Source: Bradyrhizobium sp. CSA112 (lineage in GTDB: Bacteria > Pseudomonadota > Alphaproteobacteria > Rhizobiales > Xanthobacteraceae). Taken from it: a stretch of DNA of 64,000 nucleotides. The first letter of the stretch is position 1; the number at the start of each line of letters is the position of its first letter. Shown here in pieces: positions 53,495 through 61,401 of the stretch. Under the pieces are notes generated by a model. That model saw only the letters and a program-made list of their open reading frames with translations, was not told where the DNA came from and made no database searches. The stretch spans positions 1 through 64,000 of the forward strand of contig NZ_JAACFS010000008.1 in assembly GCF_029051645.1 (NCBI RefSeq). Reading direction: 5' to 3'. The position numbers were made by a program, and so were the translations under genes.

Positions 53495-53740
53495 TTATGT
53501 CCGCAGCCCTCCGCACACCGGGATTTTGGCGACGCGGACGGGCCTGGACTGGGAGTGCTTGACCCGGCTGCAGGTCGTGAAGACGAAGGCCAGCCGGCTG
53601 CACTGCCAGTCCGGACCAAGGGCTGCGCTCAGAACCGGCTCCGGCGTGGACAGCCCGAACGTGGCAAAACCGACGGCGCAGGCCAGCGCGACGACGGTGA
53701 CGGCGAGAACGATTTTGCGGGTCCACCAATTATGTGGCAT
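53495..53740 (-). CDS. Small membrane-anchored hypothetical protein (81 aa)
   Basis: From ATG 53740: MPHNWWTRKIVLAVTVVALA gives an N-terminal helix, followed by GLSTPEPVLSAALGPDWQCSRLAFVFTTCS with two cysteines and a basic end. Recalled as a recurring Bradyrhizobium hypothetical. Transcribed just upstream of the 100-aa gene (43-bp gap), so the two may form an operon. Its start faces the divergent 70-aa gene across a region with a perfect dyad. Confidence 0.65.
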   Translation of the reverse strand: MPHNWWTRKIVLAVTVVALACAVGFATFGLSTPEPVLSAALGPDWQCSRLAFVFTTCSRVKHSQSRPVRVAKIPVCGGLRT

Positions 53741-53797
53741 GGCGCGGTCGCTCCTGTTTTGGAAGCCCGGAGAATAGGAACGACCCGCCACGGCCCC

Positions 53798-53813
53798 TGT
53801 GAACAGGTTCACA
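53798..53813. promoter_or_regulatory. Perfect dyad TGTGAAC-AG-GTTCACA
   Basis: Seven-bp arms with a 2-bp spacer, located 57 bp upstream of the leftward 81-aa gene and 124 bp upstream of the rightward 70-aa gene. A typical size and symmetry for a dimeric regulator; no known alphaproteobacterial box was matched. Confidence 0.45.
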
Positions 53814-53937
53814 CTACACGGGTTTGTGCGCGAGCCCGATGGATGCAGAAATGGGTATAACTCACGTAAATCCGTTGCGTGGTCACAACCCCTGATCGAC
53901 ACTGCGCGTTCGGGTGAGCGCGTGTGCGGGGCGTGCG

Positions 53938-54150
53938 ATGGATAAGCAGGAAACAGGCTACGACTACATCAGGTACAAGCAATTGCTGGCGGAAGCGATC
54001 GACGAGACCAAGCGGCTCGAGCTGATCGAGATCATGATCAGGGAGAAAGCCCGCGACAGGCTGGAGGCGCAGCGGACAGCGGATCGGGTGGCGATGACGG
54101 CCATGACGGTCGCGCGCGTTCTTGGTCCCCGCGGGCGTCGCGAGAACTAG
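53938..54150 (+). CDS. Small helical hypothetical protein (70 aa)
   Basis: From ATG 53938 (MDKQETGYDYIRYKQLLAEA); an earlier GTG start is less likely. Entirely helical and charged (DETKRLELIEIMIREKARDRLEAQ), soluble, no known domain. Similar short rhizobial proteins are hypothetical. Ends 34 bp before the convergent 38-aa gene's stop. Confidence 0.65.
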   Translation: MDKQETGYDYIRYKQLLAEAIDETKRLELIEIMIREKARDRLEAQRTADRVAMTAMTVARVLGPRGRREN

Positions 54151-54183
54151 CCTTTTCGCTGGAAAAACGCTCCGGAAGTGCGG

Positions 54184-54300
54184 TCACTTTTCTGAAGCGA
54201 GCATCACCAGCTGGCCGATCAGGGGAATCAGCGCACCGGCGAGAAGGCCATATTGCAGGATCGCCAGCGCCCGGCCGGGGGCTTCGGTTGCCGTTGCCAT
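54184..54300 (-). CDS. 38-residue single-helix membrane protein
   Basis: Starts MATATEAPGRALAILQYGLL and continues with a hydrophobic stretch AGALIPLIGQLVML, then ASEK. Its ATG lies three bases after the stop of the 20-aa frame upstream (TAG CAG ATG), implying coupled translation. Function unknown. Confidence 0.5.
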   Translation of the reverse strand: MATATEAPGRALAILQYGLLAGALIPLIGQLVMLASEK

Positions 54301-54303
54301 CTG

Positions 54304-54366
54304 CTAGAGCAGCCAGCCCGACGTAATCCCGCTCATCAGCATCAGTTTGGGCCATTTGCTGTTCAC
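54304..54366 (-). CDS. 20-residue peptide upstream of the 38-aa gene
   Basis: GTG start at 54366 with an excellent GGGGAGG ribosome site 6 nt upstream; sequence begins VNSKWPKLMLMSGIT and ends WLL. Basic N-terminus and short hydrophobic helix. The ribosome site and 3-nt spacing to the next gene support translation; it may be a leader peptide or a micro-protein. Confidence 0.45.
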   Translation of the reverse strand: MNSKWPKLMLMSGITSGWLL

Positions 54367-54493
54367 GCAAGCCTCCCCTGCTCTACCTGGCCCATTTCGA
54401 CGCTGGCATTTTGCCCCGGGTTCACTTACCTAGGCCCCATTCCGCGCATGTGGCGCGTCCAACCCCAAGAGTGAAAGCGACAAGGCCCCCTTT

Positions 54494-54847
54494 ATGAGTG
54501 GATTCAAGGAACCGAACTTCGCGGACCGCCAGAAGGCCGCGATGCAGGCGCGCCAGAACATCCTGAACAAGTTTCGCGCCAAGCCGGGACCCGACGATCC
54601 CGAGGTGAAGCGCCGTCAGGCCGAGCGCGAAGCCCAGGCCGCCGCCCGCGCCAAGGCAAGAGAGGCAAAGGAAGCCGAAAAGGCCGAGCAGAGGCGTCGC
54701 GAGGCCGAGGCCGCGGCCGCGGAAGCCGCCAGGATCGCGCGCGAGAAGGAAGAAGAGGCCGCCAGGCAGGCGGCGCTGGAGGCCGAGCAGAAGGCCAAGC
54801 GCGACGCGCGTTACGCCGCACGCAAGGGCAAAGGCAAGAAGAAGTAG
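54494..54847 (+). CDS. DUF6481 family protein (117 aa)
   Basis: Starts MSGFKEPNFADRQKAAMQAR, the DUF6481 signature, then about 90 residues of Ala/Glu/Lys/Arg-rich coiled coil (AEREAQAAARAKAREAKEAE) and a lysine-rich end (GKGKKK). Soluble, very basic and acidic in alternation, likely a long helix. Role unknown. Confidence 0.8.
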   Translation: MSGFKEPNFADRQKAAMQARQNILNKFRAKPGPDDPEVKRRQAEREAQAAARAKAREAKEAEKAEQRRREAEAAAAEAARIAREKEEEAARQAALEAEQKAKRDARYAARKGKGKKK

Positions 54848-54908
54848 AAAAACGGCTCCTGCGATCCTTCGCCGCCGAGGCATGCAGGCCCGCCCGCGCT
54901 CGCATCTA

Positions 54909-54989
54909 GTCATTCCGGGATGGTGCGTTAGCACCAGACCCGGAATCTCGAGATTCCGGGTTCGATGCTTCGCATCGCCCCGGAATGAC
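54909..54989. repeat. Mosaic palindromic repeat
   Basis: GTCATTCCGGG at the left end (54909) matches CCCGGAATGAC at the right end (54979-54989). Inside are GGTGC/GCACC and CCCGGAATCTCGAGATTCCG (54950-54969, a perfect palindrome) and GATGC/GCATC hairpins. Typical of rhizobial intergenic repeats; sits between two convergent small genes. Confidence 0.75.
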
Positions 54990-54996
54990 GGCGCGT

Positions 54997-55233
54997 TTAA
55001 TTCTTCTTCATTCCGTCCTTCTTCATTCCGTCCTTCATCATGCCATCGTGCTTCATGCCTTCCTTCTTCGCCATGCCGTCATCTTTCTTCATCGCGTCCT
55101 TGGACATGGACTCCTTCTTCATGCCGTCGTCCTTGCCCATCTTGTCCTGAGCGAAGGCGGCTGGCGCGAAGGCAAGGCCGAGCGAAACGAGTGCGGCAGA
55201 AAGGCCGAGGCCGATACGGGTCGTGGTGGTCAT
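54997..55233 (-). CDS. MXKDX-repeat secreted protein (78 aa)
   Basis: Signal peptide MTTTTRIGLGLSAALVSLGL...AFAQ, followed from about 31 by pentapeptide-like units rich in Met, Lys, Asp and Gly (KMGKDDGMKKESMSKDAMKK, then DGMKHDG, DGMMKDG). This is the pentapeptide MXKDX repeat family of small periplasmic proteins. Its methionine density suggests a role in metal binding or oxidant quenching, an inference. Confidence 0.8.
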   Translation of the reverse strand: MTTTTRIGLGLSAALVSLGLAFAPAAFAQDKMGKDDGMKKESMSKDAMKKDDGMAKKEGMKHDGMMKDGMKKDGMKKN

Positions 55234-55526
55234 GGGATGGTCGTCCTTTGGGTTAGATTGTTTCTCGAAAGCGACGTCTGCCGCTTCCTCAGACGACGAT
55301 GCCGCGACCGGTTTTGTTACTGGCCACGCCCCAAGGTTCAGCCGCTGTCACGGTTAGTTGAAGCGGGCTAAGTGATGGCAGGTAGCGCTCCGCGAGTGCC
55401 CAGGTCGGACGCATTATTGATGGAGTCGCCTGCGATCGGGGCTGTTCCGGGGTGTACGTCGCAGCCGTATCAGGCTTTGGTCTGGAGCTGGATCGCCGGC
55501 CCAAGACCAATTTGCAGGGGATAACC

Positions 55527-56549
55527 ATGCTCACACGCCGCCATGTCATCGCATCCGCGATTGCTGCGCCCGCCATCCTTCGTTTCGGCACCGGTACTGC
55601 CCATGCCGCCACGACACTGAAGATCTCGCACCAGTTCCCGGACGGCACTATCGACAAAGGCGACTTCCGCGACCGGCTGTGCCGCACGTTCGCCGCCGAA
55701 GTCGCCAAGCGCTCTGGCGGCGAGATCGCGGCCGAAGTCCATCCGAACTCCTCGCTGGTCAAGACGATCGCGCAGTTCTCGGCAATGCGCAAAGGCGCGC
55801 TCGATATCAGCCTTTATCCGATGCCCTATGCCGGCGGCGAATTGCCGGAGACCAATATCGGCCTGATGCCCGGCCTGGTTGCGACCTACGACCAGGGCCT
55901 GCGCTGGAAGAAGGAACCGGTCGGCAAGGCGCTGACCGATTTCCTTGCCGACAAGGGCATCATCCTTTTGACATGGATCTGGCAGGCCGGCGGCGTTGCC
56001 AGCCGCTCCAAGCCGATCGTCGCCCCCGAAGACGCCAAGGGCCTGAAGGTGCGCGGCGGCTCGCGCGAAATGGACATGGTGCTGCAGACCGCGGGCGCCG
56101 CCGTGCTGTCGGTGCCATCGAACGAACTCTACGCCGCGATGCAGACCGGCGCCTGCGACGCCGGCATCACCTCCTCCACCAGCCTGATCTCGTTCCACCT
56201 CGACGAAGTCGCGAAGTCGCTGACCTCGGGTGCCGGCGCCTCCTACTGGTTCATGCTGGAGCCATTGATGATGTCGAAGGCGATCTTCGACAAATTGCCC
56301 AAGCACCAGCAGGACATCATCCTTTCGGTCGGCAGCGAACTGGAAGCGTTCGGCCGCAAGGGCGCGCAGGACGACGATATCGAAGTCGCCAAGGTCTATG
56401 AGAAGGCCGGCGCCCAGATCAGCAAGCTTGATGTGGCCACCGTCAGCAAGTGGCGGGATATTGCGCGCGACACGGCGTGGAAGGATTACAGCGCCAAGAC
56501 GCCGATGTCGGCCAATCTGCTGAAGCTCGCCAGCGACGTCGCCGCATGA
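55527..56549 (+). CDS. TRAP transporter substrate-binding protein (DctP type)
   Basis: 340 aa from ATG 55527 (GCAGGGGA upstream); a start at 55452 would bury the signal. N-terminus MLTRRHVIASAIAAPAILRF is a twin-arginine-like signal. DctP fold: LKISHQFPDGT, VHPNSSLVKTIAQFSAMRKGALDIS, PEDAKGLKVRGGSREMD (arginine for carboxylate binding). It is separated from the dctQM pair by the GntR gene, so it is either an alternative receptor for that transporter or serves another. Confidence 0.87.
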   Translation: MLTRRHVIASAIAAPAILRFGTGTAHAATTLKISHQFPDGTIDKGDFRDRLCRTFAAEVAKRSGGEIAAEVHPNSSLVKTIAQFSAMRKGALDISLYPMPYAGGELPETNIGLMPGLVATYDQGLRWKKEPVGKALTDFLADKGIILLTWIWQAGGVASRSKPIVAPEDAKGLKVRGGSREMDMVLQTAGAAVLSVPSNELYAAMQTGACDAGITSSTSLISFHLDEVAKSLTSGAGASYWFMLEPLMMSKAIFDKLPKHQQDIILSVGSELEAFGRKGAQDDDIEVAKVYEKAGAQISKLDVATVSKWRDIARDTAWKDYSAKTPMSANLLKLASDVAA

Positions 56550-56562
56550 AGGTGAGGCTTCC

Positions 56563-56630
56563 GTAGGATGGGTAGAGCGAAGCGAAACCCATCGCATTGG
56601 TGGATTTCGCTTCCGCTCGACCCACCCTAC
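56563..56630. repeat. Inverted repeat, second copy of the GTAGGGTGGG family
   Basis: GTAGGATGGGT (56563-56573) and ACCCACCCTAC (56620-56630), one mismatch; inner GCGAAGCGAAA/TTTCGCTTCCGC arms. Related to 16101-16190. Lies between convergent dctP-like and GntR genes. Confidence 0.7.
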
Positions 56631-56640
56631 AATTCATGCT

Positions 56641-57327
56641 TCAACGAAGCCCGATCGAGCCGCCGACGACGCGCAACAGATCTGCCCTCACCGCCTCGAT
56701 GTGCTGCTCCAAAAAGTGGCAAGCCTTGTCGATCTCCTGCGCCCGGCACAGCTCGATCAGGTGGGCGTGCTCCTTTTCGGCCTTCCCCATCGCCTTGGTG
56801 TTGGAGAGTTGCAGACGCGTGTAGCGGTCGCTGGTCTGCAGCAACGCCACGACGATCGCCTTGGTGCGCGGCCGGCGCGCGTGTGCGTACAGCGCCATAT
56901 GGAAGTCGGCATTGAGCTGCCCCCACTCGCTGATGTTGCGCGCCTTGATCGCCTTCTCGAAGCGCTTCTGGATGTGGTCCAGCCCGGCAAAGTCTTCTGC
57001 CACAAAATGCGGCGCGGACTGCGCCAGCAGCCGCGGCTCCATGATCCGGCGGAGATCGAACACATCATTGATTTCGTCCAGCGAAAGCTCCGAAACGATC
57101 GCGCCTTTCTGCGGCACGATGCGCACCAGCCCCTCGGCTTCGAGCTGAAACAGCGCTTCGCGGACTGGAATGCGACTCACGCCGTAGGCCTCGCCCAGAG
57201 CATCCTGCCGCAACTGAGAGCCGGCCGGATAAGTCCCGTCGAGAATGGACTGACGGAGCTGGTCGACGATCGCGGCCGACAATGTCCGGTGTTTCAGAGG
57301 ACCTTTCATTTCATCTTCCGTCGTCAT
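56641..57327 (-). CDS. GntR/FadR-type transcriptional regulator of TRAP operon
   Basis: 228 aa from ATG 57327 (GGAAGG 6 nt upstream); a second ATG at 57309 is possible. A longer frame to 58026 runs through the divergent permease and is rejected. Winged helix: SAAIVDQLRQSILDGTYPAGSQLRQDALGEAYGVSRIPVREALFQLEAEGLV. FCD domain from about 90, with FHMALYAHA and HAHLIELCRA contributing metal/ligand histidines. Divergent from dctQM with a palindrome between, so it probably controls that operon. Confidence 0.88.
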   Translation of the reverse strand: MTTEDEMKGPLKHRTLSAAIVDQLRQSILDGTYPAGSQLRQDALGEAYGVSRIPVREALFQLEAEGLVRIVPQKGAIVSELSLDEINDVFDLRRIMEPRLLAQSAPHFVAEDFAGLDHIQKRFEKAIKARNISEWGQLNADFHMALYAHARRPRTKAIVVALLQTSDRYTRLQLSNTKAMGKAEKEHAHLIELCRAQEIDKACHFLEQHIEAVRADLLRVVGGSIGLR

Positions 57328-57435
57328 CGCCAGCCTTCCGATCCCGATCCGAAGCGGCCCACTTTTCGCATGTTGACGTAGTCCCGACGCAGCAAAAGCT
57401 GATGAAGGGTCCCCGCAATCTCTATTTGACAAAAA

Positions 57436-57450
57436 TGTATAAATTATACA
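57436..57450. promoter_or_regulatory. Palindrome TGTATAA-A-TTATACA, candidate GntR operator
   Basis: Seven-bp perfect arms around one base, typical of FadR/VanR-type GntR operators. A TTGACA box (57426-57431) lies just upstream, so the dyad covers the promoter core ahead of dctQ (start 57475) and is 109 bp from the divergent GntR start. Confidence 0.6.
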
Positions 57451-57474
57451 ATTCTGATTGGCACGATAAATCTC

Positions 57475-58116
57475 ATGGCAGCGGAGCTCTTTATGGTCGA
57501 GCAGACGATTGCGGACGCGCCAGCGTTCAGCGCCCGGCGGATCGTTGTCAGGGCTTCGAGTCGCCTGCTCGCTTTCGAGCGCATCGCCTTGATGTCCTTG
57601 ATGTATCTGCTGACGGCGCTGATCCTGGTGAACGTCGTCACCCGCTACTCGCACTTCCCGATCTATTGGATCGATGAATCGGCCGTCTATTGCGTGGTCT
57701 GGCTGACTTTCATCGGCGCCTCCGCCATGACGCGGCTGCGGCTCGATTTTGCGGTCACGATGATGACGGAGCGGCTCTCGGCGCGACATCAGAAGATCGC
57801 GAAGGTGATCGCGACGGCCATGGTCGTCGTGTTCGGCATGGCCCTGATCATCACCTGCTTCCTCTGGATGGATCCGATTGGCCTCGCCCGCGCCGGCTTC
57901 GACGCGCGCAAGCTCGCCGCCGAAACATTCAACTTCCTCTACACCGAGCGCACCCAAACGCTGAACTGGCCGACCTGGGTCGTCTATCTGACGCTGCCGA
58001 TCTTCGCGGTGTCGATGACCGTCCATGGCCTCGCAAACCTGCTTGAGGACCTCGAACTGGTCCCGCGGACGCCGCCGAAGGGCTTTCAGCTCTCCGAACT
58101 CGACGGGGTCAACTAG
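57475..58116 (+). CDS. dctQ: TRAP transporter small permease
   Basis: 213-aa DctQ protein with four membrane helices (IALMSLMYLLTALILVNVVT, WIDESAVYCVVWLTFIGASAM, KVIATAMVVVFGMALIITCFLW and a last one near 165-185). Motif YWIDESAVYCVVWLTF is typical. The ATG at 57475 or 57493 could be used. Its TAG overlaps the GTG of dctM by one base. Confidence 0.88.
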   Translation: MAAELFMVEQTIADAPAFSARRIVVRASSRLLAFERIALMSLMYLLTALILVNVVTRYSHFPIYWIDESAVYCVVWLTFIGASAMTRLRLDFAVTMMTERLSARHQKIAKVIATAMVVVFGMALIITCFLWMDPIGLARAGFDARKLAAETFNFLYTERTQTLNWPTWVVYLTLPIFAVSMTVHGLANLLEDLELVPRTPPKGFQLSELDGVN

Positions 58117-59381
58117 TGATCACCTCGGCAGCGTTCATCGCCGTCATGCTGGTCGGGGTGCCGATCGGCCTTTGTCTCTGCCTGGCAGGCTTCGTCTACA
58201 TCATCGCGTCGGGCAATCCGATCCTGTTCCAGTCCTACCCGCTGCAACTCTTCGGCGGCGTCGACAGCTACGGCCTCATCGCTATCCCGCTCTTCATCCT
58301 GATCGGCGAGATCATGAATGGCGGTGGCATTACGCGGCGCATCGTCGACATGGCGATGGCCTTTGTCGGCTCGCTGAAGGGTGGGCTGGCCTACGTCAAT
58401 ATCCTCGCCAACATGTTCATCTCCTCCATCCTGGGCTCGGCGACCGCGCAGGTCGCGATCATGGCGCAGATCATGGTGCCGGAGATGGAGAAGAAGGGCT
58501 ACGACAAGACCTTTGCCGCAGGCCTGACCGCGTATGGCGGCATGCTCGGGCCGATCATTCCGCCATCGGTGATGTTCGTCGTCTACAGCGTACTGGCGCA
58601 GGTATCAGTCAGCGACATGCTGATTGCCGGCATCGTGCCGGGCGTGATCCTGACCGCGATGTTCTGCATCGTCATCGCGCTGATGGGATACGTCTACAAT
58701 TACCCCAAGGCCGACTATCAGACGCCGCGGCAGCGGGTGGCGACGATCCTGCGGACATCGCCAACTCTGCTGATCCCCATCGTGATCGTCGGCAGCATCC
58801 TCGGCGGGCTGGCCAACGCCACCGAGTCCGCGGCCGTCGGCGCGGTGGCGGCGGCCCTGGTCGGAAAATACTGGACCAAGGAGTTCGAGTTTTCGCAACT
58901 GCCGCAGATGATGCTGCGCGCCGGCATCTACGCGGCCATCGTGCTGTTCCTGGTTGCCGCCGCGGCCGTATTCTCCTGGGTGCTGATCTTCGGCAAGGTG
59001 CCGCAGGAAACCGCCCGCTGGATTCAGTCGGTCGCCAGGGATCCGGTCAGCTTCATGCTCATCTGCAACGCGATCCTGCTGGTGATCGGCACTGTCATCG
59101 ACGGCATTCCCGGCCTGATCATGACGGTGCCGATCCTGCTGCCGGTCGCGACCGACATCTATCACATCGATCCGCGCCAGTTCGGCGTCGTCGTGGTGAT
59201 CAACCTGGTGCTCGGATTGCTGTCACCTCCGGTTGGCCTCTGCTTCTTCGTTGCGGCAGCCGTCACCGGCGCCAAGCCCGGAAAGATGTTCATGGTGACG
59301 CTGCCGCTGTTCGGCATCTCCTGCATCCTTCTGGTGCTGCTCTCGCTCTACCCGTCGCTTTCCCTCGCCCTCATCAAGTAA
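58116..59381 (+). CDS. dctM: TRAP transporter large permease
   Basis: 421-aa DctM with about 11 helices; GTG start overlapping the dctQ stop (TAGTG). Conserved stretches: FVYIIASGNPILFQSYPLQLFGGVDSYGLIAIPLFIL, GSATAQVAIMAQIMVPEM, AAGLTAYGGMLGPIIPPSVMFV. Sodium-driven import of a carboxylate or sugar acid. A 495-residue frame overlapping it (58025-59512) is a shadow. Confidence 0.9.
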   Translation: MITSAAFIAVMLVGVPIGLCLCLAGFVYIIASGNPILFQSYPLQLFGGVDSYGLIAIPLFILIGEIMNGGGITRRIVDMAMAFVGSLKGGLAYVNILANMFISSILGSATAQVAIMAQIMVPEMEKKGYDKTFAAGLTAYGGMLGPIIPPSVMFVVYSVLAQVSVSDMLIAGIVPGVILTAMFCIVIALMGYVYNYPKADYQTPRQRVATILRTSPTLLIPIVIVGSILGGLANATESAAVGAVAAALVGKYWTKEFEFSQLPQMMLRAGIYAAIVLFLVAAAAVFSWVLIFGKVPQETARWIQSVARDPVSFMLICNAILLVIGTVIDGIPGLIMTVPILLPVATDIYHIDPRQFGVVVVINLVLGLLSPPVGLCFFVAAAVTGAKPGKMFMVTLPLFGISCILLVLLSLYPSLSLALIK

Positions 59382-59409
59382 ACCCGCAAAAACGCTCAGG
59401 AGCCTTGCC

Positions 59410-60393
59410 ATGCCTATTTCACGTCGCCGCTTCCTTGCCGCCAGCGCGGCCGTGCCGCTGTTCGCGCCGTCGTTGGCGCTGGCGCAAGCCAAGGAATTCC
59501 GCCTCGGCCTGATCACGCCCAACGGTCATTCCTGGAACAAGGCGGCGCTGAAGCTCGGCGAAGATCTCAAGGCCGCCACCAACAGCCGCCTGACCATGAC
59601 GGTGTTTCATTCCGGCCAGCTCGGCAACGAGCCGGCGATGATGCAGCAATTGCAGTCCGGCGCGCTCGACATGGGCTTCATTCAGGCGGCCGAGCTCGGC
59701 TCGCGCGTGCCGCATATCGCAGCGATCAATGCGCCCTACATCGTCCGCTCGACACCGTCAGTCGCGAAGTTCGTGCGCCATCCCGCGGCAATCAAGCTGT
59801 TCGAGGTGCTGCCGCAGGAAACCGGCACGATTGGCCTTGGCTGGGGCATCACCGGCATGCGCGCCATTTTCTCGGCGAAGGATTTGACTGGCCTCACCGA
59901 TATCAAGGGCATGAAGCTGCGCATCAACCCGACGCCGGTCTATCGCGACTTCTATTCGTCGCTGGGCGCGGCACCGACGCCCATCCCGACACCGCAGGTG
60001 TTCGACGCCATGGCGAACGGCCAGGTCGACGGCCTCGAGGCGGATCTGGAATTCTCCTGGAATCAGCGCTTCGACAAAGTTTCAAAAGTCATCCTGCAGA
60101 TGAACGCCGTCTTCATGCCGATGGCAGCGGTCGTCTCGGGCCGCGTCTGGCAATCGTTGCCTGCGGCCGATCGCGAGCTGATAACCAAGACCGTCAAATC
60201 GACGCTCGATACGCAGATCGATGAATTGGCGGGCAATGAGCCCAAGCTGATCGAGAACTTCAAGAACGCGCCGATCCCGATCCGACAGGTCCCGGCCGGG
60301 GATACCGAAGCGGTCATTGCCGAATTCGACAAGGTCTGGCTGCCCAAGGCCCCGGTCCTTGCCGAGTTGCGCAAAGTCGGCGCGACGCTCTGA
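59410..60393 (+). CDS. dctP: TRAP transporter substrate-binding protein
   Basis: 327 aa with a twin-arginine-type signal MPISRRRFLAASAAVPLFAP ending near LALAQ. DctP domain: FRLGLITPNGHSWNKAALKL, SGQLGNEPAMMQQLQSGALDMGF, and MKLRINPTPVYRDFYSSLGA with the ligand-binding arginine. 28 bp after dctM and 76 bp before the lyase gene; this is the receptor most likely used by DctQM. Confidence 0.9.
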   Translation: MPISRRRFLAASAAVPLFAPSLALAQAKEFRLGLITPNGHSWNKAALKLGEDLKAATNSRLTMTVFHSGQLGNEPAMMQQLQSGALDMGFIQAAELGSRVPHIAAINAPYIVRSTPSVAKFVRHPAAIKLFEVLPQETGTIGLGWGITGMRAIFSAKDLTGLTDIKGMKLRINPTPVYRDFYSSLGAAPTPIPTPQVFDAMANGQVDGLEADLEFSWNQRFDKVSKVILQMNAVFMPMAAVVSGRVWQSLPAADRELITKTVKSTLDTQIDELAGNEPKLIENFKNAPIPIRQVPAGDTEAVIAEFDKVWLPKAPVLAELRKVGATL

Positions 60394-60469
60394 TCCCATC
60401 CCATCGTTTTCAAGCCAAAGCCCGGCGGATTCATCAGTCCGCCGGAACAATTCCAATGGAGCTAAACAA

Positions 60470-61396
60470 ATGAGCCCACGCATTTCCTGGGAAGGCGTCT
60501 TCCCGGCCGTCACCACGCAATTCAATGACGACCTGTCGCTCAATATCGATGCGACTGCGAAAGTCATGGACGGCCTGATCCGCGACGGCGTTTCCGGACT
60601 GATCGTTTGCGGTTCCGTCGGCGAGAACACTTCGCTGGAGCGCAAGGAGAAGGTCGCGATCATGGAAACCGCGAAATCCGTCGCGGCCGGCCGCGTGCCC
60701 GTGCTGTGCGGCATTGCAGAATTCACCACGGCGTTTGCGGTCGAAACCGCCAAAGAAGCAGCACGTGTTGGCATCGACGGCGTGATGGTGATGCCGGCGC
60801 TGGTCTATTCCTCCAAGCCGCATGAGACCGCCGCACATTTCCGCGCGGTCGCCACGGCGACCGACCTGCCTGTCATGCTCTACAACAACCCGCCGATCTA
60901 CAAGAACGACGTGACGCCGGACATTCTCGCCACCCTCGCCGACGTCGAGACGGTCGTCTGCTTCAAGGATTCTTCCGGCGACACACGGCGCTTCATCGAC
61001 ACCCGCAACATGGTCGGCGACCGCTTTGTGCTGTTCGCCGGCCTTGACGACGTCATTGTCGAGAGCGTGGCGATGGGCGCGGTGGGTTGGGTGTCCGGCA
61101 TGTCGAACGCCTTCCCGCGCGAAGGCGAGACGCTGTTCCGCCTCGCCAAGGCGGGACGCTATACCGAGGCCATGCCGCTCTACGAATGGTTCATGCCGCT
61201 ATTGCACCTCGATGCCCGCCCCGACCTCGTCCAGTGCATCAAGCTCTGCGAGCACATCATGGGCCGCGGCACCGCGCTGACCCGCCCGCCGCGGCTTGCG
61301 CTGCTGCCGCACGAGAGGGCCGAGGTCGAGGCGATGATGGCGAAAGCACTGAAGAACCGGCCGGTGCTGCCGAATGTCGGCCTTAAGGCCGCGTAG
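60470..61396 (+). CDS. Dihydrodipicolinate synthase family lyase/aldolase
   Basis: 308-aa class I aldolase barrel. Schiff-base lysine K166 (VVCFKDSSGD), Y138 (MLYNNPP) and the GSVGEN loop (48-53) are present. Start at ATG 60470. Biosynthetic DapA usually lies elsewhere; here the gene follows TRAP transporter genes, so it more likely cleaves or dehydrates an imported keto- or hydroxy-acid (relatives act on keto-deoxy sugar acids, hydroxyproline products or N-acetylneuraminate). Substrate unknown. Confidence 0.85.
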   Translation: MSPRISWEGVFPAVTTQFNDDLSLNIDATAKVMDGLIRDGVSGLIVCGSVGENTSLERKEKVAIMETAKSVAAGRVPVLCGIAEFTTAFAVETAKEAARVGIDGVMVMPALVYSSKPHETAAHFRAVATATDLPVMLYNNPPIYKNDVTPDILATLADVETVVCFKDSSGDTRRFIDTRNMVGDRFVLFAGLDDVIVESVAMGAVGWVSGMSNAFPREGETLFRLAKAGRYTEAMPLYEWFMPLLHLDARPDLVQCIKLCEHIMGRGTALTRPPRLALLPHERAEVEAMMAKALKNRPVLPNVGLKAA

Positions 61397-61401
61397 GCGG
61401 C

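Noticed and set aside
58025..59512. 495-residue plus-strand frame
   Set aside because: Overlaps dctM in another phase; arginine-rich shadow without domains.
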